Below are positions 1-10,107 of a stretch of 40,478 bases of DNA, in pieces. Within the stretch, counting starts at the first letter, position 1; the number at the start of each line of letters is the position of its first letter. Both the position numbers and the translations under genes were made by a program. Under the pieces are notes generated by a model that was not told where the DNA came from, made no database searches, and saw nothing but the letters and a program-made list of their open reading frames with translations. Source of the DNA: Tulasnella sp. 424 (Eukaryota > Basidiomycota > Agaricomycetes > Cantharellales > Tulasnellaceae); assembly GCA_019633425.1 (NCBI GenBank), contig WSUB01000263.1, forward strand, positions 1 to 40,478, given 5' to 3'.

Positions 1-162
1 GCGCGCGGCGTGCTGAAGAGCGATGGGGGGCGGCGCGGAGGGGGGATGTGGCAACGGTCCCTGAGCGTTGACGGGCGGGTCTTCTCGCACCGAGAGACCT
101 TCGCGGGACGTGACCCGCGAACCCTTTTGTCGCGGATCTCCCGGCGGATCCCCCCGTAGGTG
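1..162 (+). CDS. Possible 3' end of an unidentified gene, cut by the window edge
   Basis: Frame 1 is open from the first base to a TAG at 160-162 and gives about 53 residues that are rich in Arg and Gly. The other two forward frames contain stops. The stretch is clearly more GC-rich than the DNA after it, and a GTGAGT follows the stop almost at once, so this could also be an exon running into an intron. No family is recognisable. An open frame this short in GC-rich DNA is weak evidence, so the call rests only on the composition shift and the edge position. Confidence 0.22.
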
Positions 163-620
163 AGTTTCTTCTCTCGTTAGAGGGAAGTAAGCACCGCGCA
201 GGCCACTCTAACTAGAGGCACGGGTGCTACAAATCGGGTGCGCCTGGCACTAGTATGACCTTTCCATACAATACAACCATGTCTATAGGACCTGCCAGTG
301 GATAGGCTTGGCATTCCTGATACAGCGGCAGGGCCATTCAGGCTTGTAACTAAATATACCACTCAGAGCGGTCCGGGTCGTCTACCGCGAGTCGCGACCA
401 TGTGCTCCGAACGTACTGACGCACTGTTATGTAACTGTTTGTCTACTCTCCATCGAGAACTGCCAGTGTCACTCTGTTCTTCTAGATCTAATCTTCCTCC
501 CCAGAACACACACATACATTTATGATATCGTAATCCTTGAGACCGTGGGCATGTCAGCACTAATTTGATGCGTTTCCCTATCTACAGCAGACTAGCAAGA
601 TGTGGACGCCGCTGCGGTAG
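163..620. other. Intergenic stretch, no gene seen
   Basis: Only short overlapping ORFs on both strands, none with a recognisable domain. It probably forms the distal upstream region of the reductase gene that starts at 991. Confidence 0.5.
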
Positions 621-818
621 GTGGAGGAGAACATGTTGTACGTGTTCCATTTCACGTCATCCAAGTCCTCCACCCCCACCTCCACTGCGGCGTTTTCCTC
701 TCCCGGAAGGTGTGCGAAATCCCACTTTGCTTGTACGAACGCTCGGGATCGCTTTCGCCTCATCCTCTCATGCCACCCACGACGGCGAGCATATGCGCAA
801 GTGGAGGACGGGTGGAGG
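621..818 (+). promoter_or_regulatory. Cluster of five GTGGAGG/CCTCCAC motifs upstream of the first aldo/keto reductase
   Basis: GTGGAGG occurs at 621-627, 801-807 and 812-818. Its complement CCTCCAC occurs at 667-673 and 679-685. The two paired groups have starts 11-12 bp apart, about one helical turn. The cluster lies roughly 50-250 bp upstream of the TATA-like box at 870. I did not see the motif upstream of the second reductase gene. A binding site for a zinc-finger regulator is an inference; the factor is unknown. Confidence 0.35.
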
Positions 819-869
819 GCTATCTAATATGACGTCCAACGTCTTCATGGTCGTTCAACTGCGGCGTTG

Positions 870-877
870 CATATAAA
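870..877 (+). promoter_or_regulatory. TATA-like box of the first aldo/keto reductase gene
   Basis: The sequence CATATAAAAAC lies about 115 bp before the ATG at 991. It is followed by a C/T- and A-rich leader in which transcription could start near 900-940. This is the clearest TATA-type element in the window. Confidence 0.5.
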
Positions 878-990
878 AACGCAGAAGTTGGCAGGAAAGT
901 CTCCAGCATCAACCAGCCCTCTGTCGACAATACTCGCCTTCTCTGCATACATTTCAGTGTCATCTTTATCCACCTCGTCTCTTGTGTAAA

Positions 991-2523
991 ATGAGCGCCA
1001 GTAACACCGTAAACTCCATGGAATACGTCCGTCTCGGCAAGTCGGGACTCAAAGTATCTAAAGTCATTCTGTATGTGATGGATATCGTTCCGACTGCGCT
1101 ATTGAGAAACTGATGACGGTCCCATCTGCATAGGGGATGCATGAGCTACGGCTCCTCCAAGTGGCTGGATTGGGTTCTCGACGAAGCGGAAGGTAAGGGT
1201 GTTGAACACTCGGACGGTGTTCTCTTTGGGTAAAGATAGATTCATTGCAGGAATGGAGCACATCAAGACAGCTTATGACCTCGGCATCAACGCATTTGAC
1301 ACTGCGGACGTCTACGCCAACGGTCGCTCAGAAATTATCTTGGGCAAAGCCATTAAAAAATATAATCTGCCCCGAGATGAAATCGTTGTCATGACCAAAT
1401 GCTTCCAACCTGTCCCGCACGATACTAACTTTGAGGGATGGCTTATTGTCGGTCCCGGTCAACTTGACAAGATGAGGTATACCAATCAGTACGGCACAAG
1501 TCGGAAGGTAAGTTGCCTTCTTGGCAGATGTACATTGACTTATCGGTCTCTTCATCCTCAAAAGCACATGTTCGATGCAATCAAAAAGTCTCTGGAGCGA
1601 CTTCAGCTTGACTACGTCGACGTGTATCAACGTACGTATCGACCTTTATCTACCTCGTCTAAACGTCCGCTTAAACCAGTCCTCGTCAAGTCCATCGTTT
1701 CGACCCGAACACTCCCATCGAAGAGACTATGCAAGCTCTCCACGATGTCGTCAAAGCTGGATACGCTAGATACATTGGGATGTCCACGTGCTACGCCTGG
1801 CAATGTGGGTTGCTCTTCTCTAAACTCGACGCGTGTCTTGACGACGCTCGATCCAGTCCACAAGATGCAGGCGTACGCTCGTGAACACGGTCTCACCCAG
1901 TTTATTTCTATGCAAAACTTTCACAACGCGGTATACCGCGAGGAAGAACGAGAAATGGCACCATTGCTGCAGGATCTTGGTGTGGGCATGATTCCCTGGT
2001 CGCCACTCGCCCGTGGTTTCTTGACTAGGCCAATCGAAGCTGAAACTACTCGAGCCAGCTCGGATATGTCAGTATTACGCATGACCTTTTGTTGCGTCTC
2101 ATTCTAATCTGTGGCTCGCTCCACAGCTTTTACAGTGTTACGAACTTGGACCCCACAAAAGACGGTCCATCGATCGAAATAAACAAGCGGTATGCCCTTA
2201 TGAAATACCATCCGCCAGCGACAATTATTTATCTAGTTCCAATCAGCGTTGCCGAAATCGCGAAGAAACGCGGCATTAGCATGGCCCAGGTTGCGCTAGC
2301 CTGGTCGCTTTCCAAGCCATTTATGACAGCTCCTATTGTCGGAACCACGAGCTTGGAGAAGCTGAAGGATACCGTCGGTACGCGAAAATCATTTAATCCT
2401 ACCTGATACCGTTGGGATAACCCTCTGCTCTTTGTAGGCGGCATCCACGTCAAGTTGACTGAAGAGGAAATCAAGTCAATCGATGAGCCATACAGTCCCA
2501 AGCCCGTCCTCGGCCATCGTTAA
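991..2523 (+). CDS. Aldo/keto reductase, copy 1 (9 exons, 355 aa)
   Basis: NAD(P)H-dependent aldo/keto reductase (TIM-barrel AKR family, PF00248), expected to be cytosolic and to reduce aldehydes or ketones; the substrate is unknown. Exons are 991-1070, 1134-1192, 1251-1507, 1565-1631, 1691-1804, 1857-2067, 2127-2189, 2247-2377 and 2438-2523, together 1068 nt in one frame. The catalytic tetrad can be read: Asp63 in FDTAD, Tyr68, Lys96 in VVMTK and His156 in LHRFD. Other family signatures are [22 protein letters not shown] and SMAQVALAW. The eight introns are 52-63 nt and GT-AG. The ATG at 991 gives the usual short N-terminus before [12 protein letters not shown]; an in-frame ATG at 1018 is an alternative. 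It is paralogous to the gene at 5753 and convergent with the F-box gene, whose stop lies 209 bp away. Confidence in the family is high and in individual splice sites good. Confidence 0.9.
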
Positions 2524-2732
2524 GGGAATCATAATGCTGAAGCTTCAAGCTCGATCTCCGCTTTCAGGATGTATTGTTGATAAGCTGTTAGAAGGTCTCC
2601 TAGAATGGTGTTCCTGAAATCAAAACCGTCTTCCCACCCTCCACTCGACGGGGCCTTAGAGCACCACGTATCACTTTCGAAATCGCCACCAAAATTAGTC
2701 GCTTCAACTATTACATTCTGCTTCACCACCTC

Positions 2733-4530
2733 CTAACGGAGAAAAACCCTACACTGCGGAACTCTGTCATGTGATATAGGTGGTGTTGGATCTCCACGAT
2801 GGACGACCATTTTCTCCACTTGCTCTGGGGGTGCCAACCCATCCACGGACTTGGAACTTCGTTGGAGAAAGTTGATACACTGCTTTTCGAGCTCGTCGGT
2901 GCTTGCCTGGGGCCAGGGCACTCGCCCACTGATCGCGATTGTCTTCAGCCGTGGGCACGGCCAGTGGTTCCTCCCGTTTCTGTCAGGTTGAGGATTTGAT
3001 AGGTACCGGAGAACCGGAATGGGATCGAATGCACCGTCGAAGTCGAGACAGTCGACTGAGGGACTAATGTCTCCCACCAACAAAAGTGGCACCGACGACT
3101 CTCCCCCCTCCATAGGCTCCACCGAAGAACATGTAAACCGCAGGGTCAGACTATTTGGGAGATTGCGGAGGTCGAGCGATTGCATCACGTAGCTCCAATC
3201 CCTCTCATCATGCAACCACACGAAGAGATTCAGTCCAGGACTCTCTGTCACTGCGGGCCTTGCGATGTCCCGAATCCGGACTTCAGGGTCCGTTGTTTCG
3301 ATCCCCATCGCCCTTCCCTCTGCAGGACTTGGAGCACTGTACGATATAACGACACGTCTCGCTGCTTGCAGAATCGGCTTGATTGTAGTGGGTAATGGCG
3401 ATTTTGACGATGGGTCGAAATGGCTGGAGTTGCAATCAAGAACGTCCATTGCCTCGCAGAGAGGGGCGTCGAGACGGCCAAGAATTGCATGCGAGAGTGT
3501 CTTTGGCACTGATCGAATGCTAACGGCCTTCAGTTCCGGAAGGTGGATGCGGTCGGAATGAGCAGTGTGTGAAGGCCGTTCATCGAAGGTAGCGTCGGCT
3601 TCATCGTCTGAATCAAGGAGCTGGAGGATAAGGCGTCGCAGATTTGGAGAATTCGAAAGAATTGAAAGTATTTCGGAGGTAGAAGGACCATTTTGCCGAA
3701 GACCTTGGAGGGAAAGTACCTCCAGCCGTACTCCTTGGAGGAACGACCAGGGAAGAGTCACGAACTGCAGATCTAACGTAAGTAGATCGACTGGATTTGG
3801 AATGGTGACTTGAGGAATATCGTTATAGGTCGAGCGGGAATCTGCTGAGATGGACAAGTTCCGAAGCCTCTTTGCTGATTGTAGGGCTTCGAGGAGGGCC
3901 GGGAACAATTGTCCCTTGTACAGGAACCCTCTCCACCGACTGGGGTTGGATGCTTGCAAATTATTTTGAAGCCAGTGCTTAGACGTGCTGCTGACGCTGA
4001 GAGGTGTGGATGGATTGTATCTAAGCACGAGTTGATTTTGCCAGTGCTCTTGATAGGACGATAGGTGGCACCAGAGGGTGGGCTCGGGATGAATGGCGTC
4101 CCGCCATGTCTTGCATACCATCATCGCTCGAAGGACCAACCAAATGTCCCAGTCTTCCCATCCACCCACGGCCAGGAAGATGATGTGGATGAAGACCTCA
4201 TGCGGAAGCCGATTTATGGGGGCTTCCCTATTCCTGCGCCGCCGCAGGCCGATTTGCCGATTTCTGATGGAGTCGGCGTATTTACTGAGCACGACATCGA
4301 GGTTGGCGATAGTTTCGTCGATTTCTGACTGCCTTCAGTCACGCGCAACGTGTCAGAAACCGCATCCCCGCGGCCAGTCCATGCTCTAATCGTGCTCACG
4401 TCGAGGCAGAGTTTTTAGATATATTTAACCTTCCCAGCACAGCGGTTACGCTGCCATCGACAAGAGCTTCCAGATCATTCCGCTCTTCCAGGGTCCTTGG
4501 ACTCAATATTGAACTAGAGTCGGATGCCAT
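2733..4530 (-). CDS. F-box domain protein (2 exons, 558 aa)
   Basis: Probable substrate-binding subunit of an SCF ubiquitin ligase. Exon 1 is 4530-4450 and exon 2 is 4328-2733. Upstream of the long open frame there is no ATG before an in-frame stop at 4337. A 121-nt GT-AG intron joins an ATG exon (start MASDSSSIL) in phase to SEIDETIANLDVVL. Residues 30-50 form the short helical segment often found before the F-box in agaricomycete proteins. The F-box spans about residues 64-110, with INRLPHEVFIHII, then VCKTWRDAIHPEPTLW. The rest resembles degenerate leucine-rich repeats (LTLDLQFVTLPW, LEVLSLQGL, LRRLILQLL). Length fits the large fungal F-box/LRR class. The target is unknown. The first exon is inferred from splice phase; exon 2 is firm. 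Confidence 0.85.
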
Positions 4531-5752
4531 CGAGGACTTGCCCCGAACTGGTGGCGTTGGCCGAGTTTTACGAGATGTGGCGGAGTTCGAATTTAGTCAA
4601 GTTCATCACCTTTCCGTCATCACCTTCCCCGTCATCACCTTTCCCGTCGCCAACCTTTTACGCCACCAACATTCACACTGTTGAACCGGACCCTTTGGCT
4701 TATTCTCCATCATCCTGGACTTGTTCTCTGAAATCTGTGGGAGCATGCCATTTAACCTCATCTCCCTGGCCCCCACGATATACTACCAAAGGCTTTTCGG
4801 TCGTGAAGGAACTTGCATCTCGGAGCCCGATTCAACCTTGATCCGGCCTCCTTAGCATTCTGTATGGCCTAGGAGTGGGAGCTCCCGCTCTATGTTAGTT
4901 ATCAGCCAGGGTCCTGATATTGTCTATACGGCAACGTGTTTGAGCGGCTATGACCTCGATTCATCCCTTGAATCGGGTCAATCATGCTCGTTTCCAGACA
5001 TAAAGGATGATTGGACCACAGGTGATACCATTGTATGTGCATGCTACGGATAGGGATCATACTTTAGGCACTGAGGCGCGAGGCACAATATTTATCTCAT
5101 TTCTGTCGATAAATTGGTATCGATGAACTTTAGACTGACTTGCCAAGGCATGTTCGTTGATCTCAGCTTGGGCACATTTCCATTTGCGTAAACGCTGTCG
5201 GTGGGGTGAGCCAATCAGGTTCTGAATTGCGAAGACACCGAGGCTCTGATTATCCTCGCTGCCTCATGGCGCTCCGAATAATTAATAGCCGAGCTCAGCG
5301 GTTGAACCCCGTTATGCATGATCACAGCAATATCTACCTCGTTTTTCGACTGCGCAACTACGACAGTCCGTAGACTGTGCTAGTCAATATAGGATCTCTC
5401 ACTACGACTTTGGCGTTCTGCAAGGCTCAAATACGAAGAAAGCCAGTTCTTGATCTCTTTAACTATGGATTACCCGCTGCCGCTGGGTACGCGGGACCGG
5501 GGAACGCGGTGACGGTCCTCAACCCCGTGCATTCGGCGCGGCATTCTAGGAGAGGCAACGTAACTTTGGCTCACTATCTCCTCTCCGGGGACATGAACAG
5601 CTTGCATTTCGCGATTCTCAAAGTGATTTCTCGCATCGTGGGTCCGAGTTGGGACTACTTAACCTCGAGCAACAGCTCTTCCTGTCAGCGACCATTCTGA
5701 TCGCTTACAGTCACTTAGCCCCCACCCATCCCACCCAAAGTCATATCTTTCA
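4531..5752. other. Intergenic region between divergent F-box and reductase genes
   Basis: About 1.2 kb holding the promoters of the leftward F-box gene and the rightward second reductase. I see no TATA-like box close to 5753. ORFs at 4524-4841 and 5377-5700 have no recognisable domain and are probably chance. Confidence 0.5.
4602..4648 (+). repeat. Short tandem repeat, three imperfect copies of a ~15-bp unit
   Basis: The unit TCATCACCTTTCCCG is repeated three times with small changes just upstream of the F-box gene start. It is too small to be a mobile element; probably a minisatellite-like slip. Confidence 0.6.
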
Positions 5753-7290
5753 ATGTCATCGTCAAACATCCCCTCGCAACCGCCTCCGATGCCGTACGTT
5801 CGGCTCGGAAAGTCTGGCCTCAAGGTCTCGAGGATAATCCTGTGAGTGCCAACGGATCATCGTGTCATCGACAGACATGGCTATATGTCAAAATCCAGGG
5901 GTTGTATGAGCTATGGCGTTCCAGGATGGCAGCACTGGACAATCGGGGAAGATGAGGGCATGTCTTTCATAATTCCTTTCCATGGCTGCTTAGCTAATAC
6001 AGCTCGGGTTATTTCAGCCATCGCTCACATCAAAGCTGCGTACGACCTTGGAATCAACACGTTCGACACAGCCAATTGCTACAGCAATGGAATGTCTGAG
6101 ACTATACTGGGAAAGGCGATTCAGACGCTCAACCTGCCTCGGGACGAAATCGTCATCATGACAAAAGTCGGCCTCCCAGTCGACAAGGTCGTGGATGGTA
6201 ACGGAACGGCCTGGGCCGCTACTCCAAAGAAGGAACTCGAAAGGCTACGCTACGTCAACCAGTTCGGTCTAAGTCGTAAGGTGCGTCTGATACTGGGTTG
6301 GGGTACTCCGATGCCTGGGCAACTCACTGATGTATTGCCTCAGCATATCTTAGACTCGGTTAAGCGCTCCCTGGAGCGTCTTCAACTGGACTATGTCGAT
6401 GTTCTGCAATGTACGAAACTTTAAGCTGCCCTTTCTGTCTCACCCGATGACCATTTCCCCCGACCAGGTCACCGGTTTGATCCAGAAACGCCAATCGAAG
6501 AAACAATGCAGGCTCTAGACGATGTAGTCAAGGCTGGATATGTAAGATACATTGGAATGTCGTCGTGTTACGCTTGGCAGTGTAGGTCGTGCACTTATTC
6601 CTGCGTTTGTTGTGACCCCTGATTTCGTTCCAAGTTCACAAAATGCAAAACTATGCCCGAACCCGTGGATTAACCGAGTTCATCTCCATGCAGAACCTTT
6701 ACAGCGCCTGCTACCGCGAGGAAGAACGCGAGATGATACCACTTCTACAGGATCTCGGAGTTGGAATGATTCCGTGGTCTGTTTTTTCGAAGGGATTTCT
6801 CTGTCGACCGGCAAATCAAGTTACGCCCAGGAGCGATAAGGACGCGTAAGTCTTCACGCTTTTCACTCGTGAGGGTGCCCCCCCTTACTCTGGTCCATAG
6901 TTTTTATGCTAGATACAACCCAGACGATTCCCAAAATGTGATCAATGAACGGTATGTCCGTTTCCGGAAATCGAGGCGTCTATCGAAACGCTGACGACCC
7001 GATCGTGATCAACAACAGCATCGCCACAGTCGCGGAGAAGCGTCAAGTCAGCATGGCTCAGGTGGCTTTGGCGTGGGCACTCTCAAAACCGTTCATGACA
7101 GCTCCGGTCATCGGCACGACGAGTGTCCAGAAGCTCATGGACCTCTGTGGTAAGACCTGTTGCAAAGCACGTTCCTTAGACGAAACGTTCACACAATTGT
7201 TTCACAGCTGGTGTTCACCTTACTCTAACCGAGGACGAGATTCGTTCGATCGACGAGCCGTACCGACCAAGAAATATCATGGGGCACTGA
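5753..7290 (+). CDS. Aldo/keto reductase, copy 2 (9 exons, 355 aa)
   Basis: Paralogue of the reductase at 991, same family and inferred role. Exons are 5753-5841, 5899-5957, 6018-6280, 6344-6410, 6468-6581, 6635-6845, 6901-6951, 7019-7149 and 7208-7290, again 1068 nt. All eight intron positions match copy 1, and exons 2, 4, 5, 6 and 8 have identical lengths (59, 67, 114, 211, 131 nt). The tetrad is Asp66 (FDTAN), Tyr71, Lys99 (VIMTK) and His161 (CHRFD). Differences include DTAN for [13 protein letters not shown] for PWSPLARGF, and a three-residue longer N-terminus. Intron 2 can only be read in frame with a GC donor (GCATGT at 5958). The C-terminus differs (PRNIMGH versus PKPVLGHR), which may alter cofactor or substrate binding. 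The frame is intact, so it is probably functional. Confidence 0.9.
5958..6017 (+). other. GC-AG intron in the second aldo/keto reductase
   Basis: The exon ends GAT GAG G and the intron begins GCATGT and ends TTTCAG. The only nearby GT (at 5962) shifts the frame. The matching intron in copy 1 (1193-1250) starts with normal GTAAGG, so the donor changed after duplication. Confidence 0.7.
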
Positions 7291-7654
7291 TCCTCGCTCA
7301 AACTCCCCCGCTCTCAGCTAGAAATGGTTCGATCCGCCTGCTAGATAGGTCGCTATTGAAATGTATTTTCTTAACTTCTTTCGGACTGCCGATACTATCA
7401 GGATTTGTATGTACCAGTTCCAATGGCTCCGTACCCAAAACCGGGTCTCGGTGCACGGCTCCGCCTTAGTTCTCCTCTGCCGCCGGCGGAGAACTCCATT
7501 CGGCTTCTTAGCCTGGAATCTGGTGTATCGAGGCAGCGTCGACTATTTCGAATATGTGCGAAGAGACCCGAGTCGGAGGATTCCGTTTGTCAGACATGTC
7601 GAACGGGCAGCACTGGCATACGGCCGCCTGCAGGTTGAATCGCTACCCAGAGAA

Positions 7655-8533
7655 TCACAACCAGGTTAACCTCCAAGCCGCCGGCTGTTTACACTCTCCG
7701 GAGGGCAGATCTTCAAACTTCTTCCTAGGGACGCGCGCGAAATAGCTCCCAAATAAGCGTGTAGTCTGTGGAGAGAATAGGGTTTCTTGTTCGAAAGCTG
7801 TCGAATGGAGCAAGTCCATTCCCAGGATAAGAACACCCAGGTGATCGGAGTAACACGTCAAGGAAAATAAAAAAAGCAGACTGCGCGTGAACCCTGCTTC
7901 GGGTTTAGCTTTAGGAAGTCGACGACGAAAAAGAAAGAACAGAGTCCGATAGACAGGTGCATGTGATAACATGGCACAAAAGGTGCACATGCATGGGCAA
8001 CTTGGATCTGTTGTCGCGTTCAGGATCCTCGGCGAAAGAGAAGCTTCTTGTTTTGAAGGGCCTTCAAAGGACTCGGTCGGACTAGTGTGTCCGGCCAATG
8101 AAGAGATAAGGGATTCCACGCTTACGAGACATGGGTTTACATATCTTCCCCCAAAACGGGTCGGGTACTCCAGGTTACCGGAAGTTTGGGCGTAGGGACG
8201 AGGCAGCTCGAATCCAAAGGATGGATTATGTTTGTTCATGGTCTCGCTTTCGTTAGAGTCACGAGGTCGGGGGTGGTATCTTGGCCTGGATAACCTTTGG
8301 GCGGGGGATGACAACGACGACAACCTTGACGGCATCGCAACCGTCGTACAGTCTACAGACAGTGTCTTGGTGGTCTGTAGCCAAGCATAGGGTACCACAA
8401 AAAGAGGACAAATTTGGAAATATTTAGGTGCCACCGAAAGTTCCAAAGACGGAACCCAGTAAACCGGAGACAATATCAAGATGGGAGAGTGAAGCCGGCG
8501 CATCCAATGTGTAAAGTTATCTATGCCGTTCAT
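7655..8533 (-). CDS. Hypothetical ORF, 292 codons, unknown
   Basis: A single uninterrupted frame, unusually long for chance in DNA of about 50% GC but not impossible in a window of this size. The product is rich in Ser, Pro, Leu and Arg, with a small cluster of cysteines (CPCMCTFC) near its middle and a hydrophobic stretch (LLFLFSL). No domain, signal peptide or intron pattern supports it. It could instead be antisense or part of an unrecognised spliced gene. Confidence 0.18.
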   Translation of the reverse strand: MNGIDNFTHWMRRLHSPILILSPVYWVPSLELSVAPKYFQICPLFVVPYAWLQTTKTLSVDCTTVAMPSRLSSLSSPAQRLSRPRYHPRPRDSNESETMNKHNPSFGFELPRPYAQTSGNLEYPTRFGGRYVNPCLVSVESLISSLAGHTSPTESFEGPSKQEASLSPRILNATTDPSCPCMCTFCAMLSHAPVYRTLFFLFRRRLPKAKPEAGFTRSLLFLFSLTCYSDHLGVLILGMDLLHSTAFEQETLFSPQTTRLFGSYFARVPRKKFEDLPSGECKQPAAWRLTWL

Positions 8534-9702
8534 TTCACCTACCTTGATGTTGAATCGGCGAGACAGACGAGCAATTCAAATGCTCCCGCATGGTCGTGAT
8601 GTCTGTCGCGGCCCTAACCAGCGGGAGATGGGTCAGGGCTGGCTAAGTCCCCGACTTACTCAATGTGTCAATACACGCTGAGCGTGGGTTTCTGACAGCA
8701 TTTGGAAAAGCGTTATCGAGGGACTCTTTCAGCATATCTGATTTTCAAATCGGGGTTTGCCCAGCATTCTTGACTCTATACTCCTTTCCGCCTGGTGTTC
8801 CCGAAAGATAGCCGGGAAACTAACAGCCAGCTCCCCAAGCAGGAGGCCTTCATTCGGGACCGCTCTATAGTCGAGATGGACTGCAAACGGATGGGCTTTG
8901 CCTGCGAGCAGTCATCTCTCAAGCCGCCGAGGCCAACATAGCCAATAGGACATATTTCGGTGAACGGTCTTCAAATTCACCGCATGAAGCCGAAAACCCG
9001 CTTAAAAAGTGGAGCTGCCCAAGCTGCTCCAGTTCGCCTATGGGTAAGTTGGCGTCGGAGGCGTTGGCGAGTGGACTCGAAGAGATGGTGGTTCAAGCTC
9101 GAGTGAGACAGCTCTGCTAAGTCATCCAATGCTGGAGCTTGCTCCAAGTACTCATTTACCGCATGGAGAAACTAAACACGCCCGTGACCTCGGCTAATAT
9201 TCTACAGAGATATTACAGCTTCAAGTACATGACCAAGGCCACGACAAAGACCAGTATCATTTTGATTTCCTGGGACTATTCATAAGTCTATCGGACCTTG
9301 GCCAAATGCTTGGAATCGGAAGGATCTTCATGACGTCGAGGTTGAAGTGTCCAAGCACCAGAGAGGCCATACGTCGTCCTTATCGAATGTATGGACACGT
9401 CAGATACCGTGTGGGAGGTATCCAGCCCTTGGCGCAGGCAACGTGTGGCGAGATCGTGGATGTCACAGCAAACCGGATGGTCAATGTCGGGGACATATGC
9501 CGCGCCTCGAAACGACCGCCCAAGACGCTCTAAAATAATAGGCTTTTCAAGGTCGCGCATCATGATGAAGAGCTAGTAGTTTGCGAACGAACGTGTACGG
9601 GACAAACCTCTCTGGAAAGGGACGATTATCCGGGTGGCGTGACGCGGCGGTCCGCGTAGGTCCGCGAGCCAAGCCCCCTTTGCAGTCGACGCTGCAATTA
9701 TT

Positions 9703-9750
9703 CACCGACCCCTCTCTTTTCCCCTCGTTTTCCCCTCTTTCTCCCACAGC
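9703..9750 (+). promoter_or_regulatory. C/T-rich promoter tract before the VTT protein gene
   Basis: A run of pyrimidines (CCTCTCTTTTCCCCTCGTTT and onward) lies about 360-400 bp before the ATG at 10108. Such tracts often precede the transcription start in highly expressed fungal genes. Its role here is inferred. Confidence 0.35.
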
Positions 9751-10107
9751 ACTTCGACTTTGACTCTCCTCTTCATCATTCGACCTGAGAGGCCTCTCTC
9801 TCTGAACCCCCCTGCCCGCTGCTATTTTCAAGGGTACAGCCACACTCTCGTTTCTTTTTCATCTTTAAGCACTGGTTACCGTTGTGATTTTGGGAGGGAG
9901 AGAGAAGACCGACGCACCCGATCATCCCGCAGTCGATACACCCAGGAATAACTTTTCAGCGTGGTGTCATCTTTAACCGCCACCCATCGTCATATCAAGA
10001 CTTTTTCCCTCGACCTTTAACCACCATCTGCTACTCGAACAAAAAGCCGTAGCGCGAAAAGCCACAACCCAAAATACATTTCCCCTAAAGCCAAGTGACA
10101 AGAACAA

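Larger units (their letters stand above)
7291..10107. other. Intergenic region, 2.8 kb, no confident gene
   Basis: It includes the 3' flank of the second reductase and the promoter of the VTT protein gene. One 292-codon ORF on the minus strand is listed separately. No RNA gene, transposon domain or long repeat was recognised. Confidence 0.45.

Noticed and set aside
4214..4399. ATG at 4399 as the start of the F-box gene
   Set aside because: It is in a different frame from the F-box exon, and a 14- or 34-nt intron would be needed; the exon at 4530-4450 joins in phase through a 121-nt intron.
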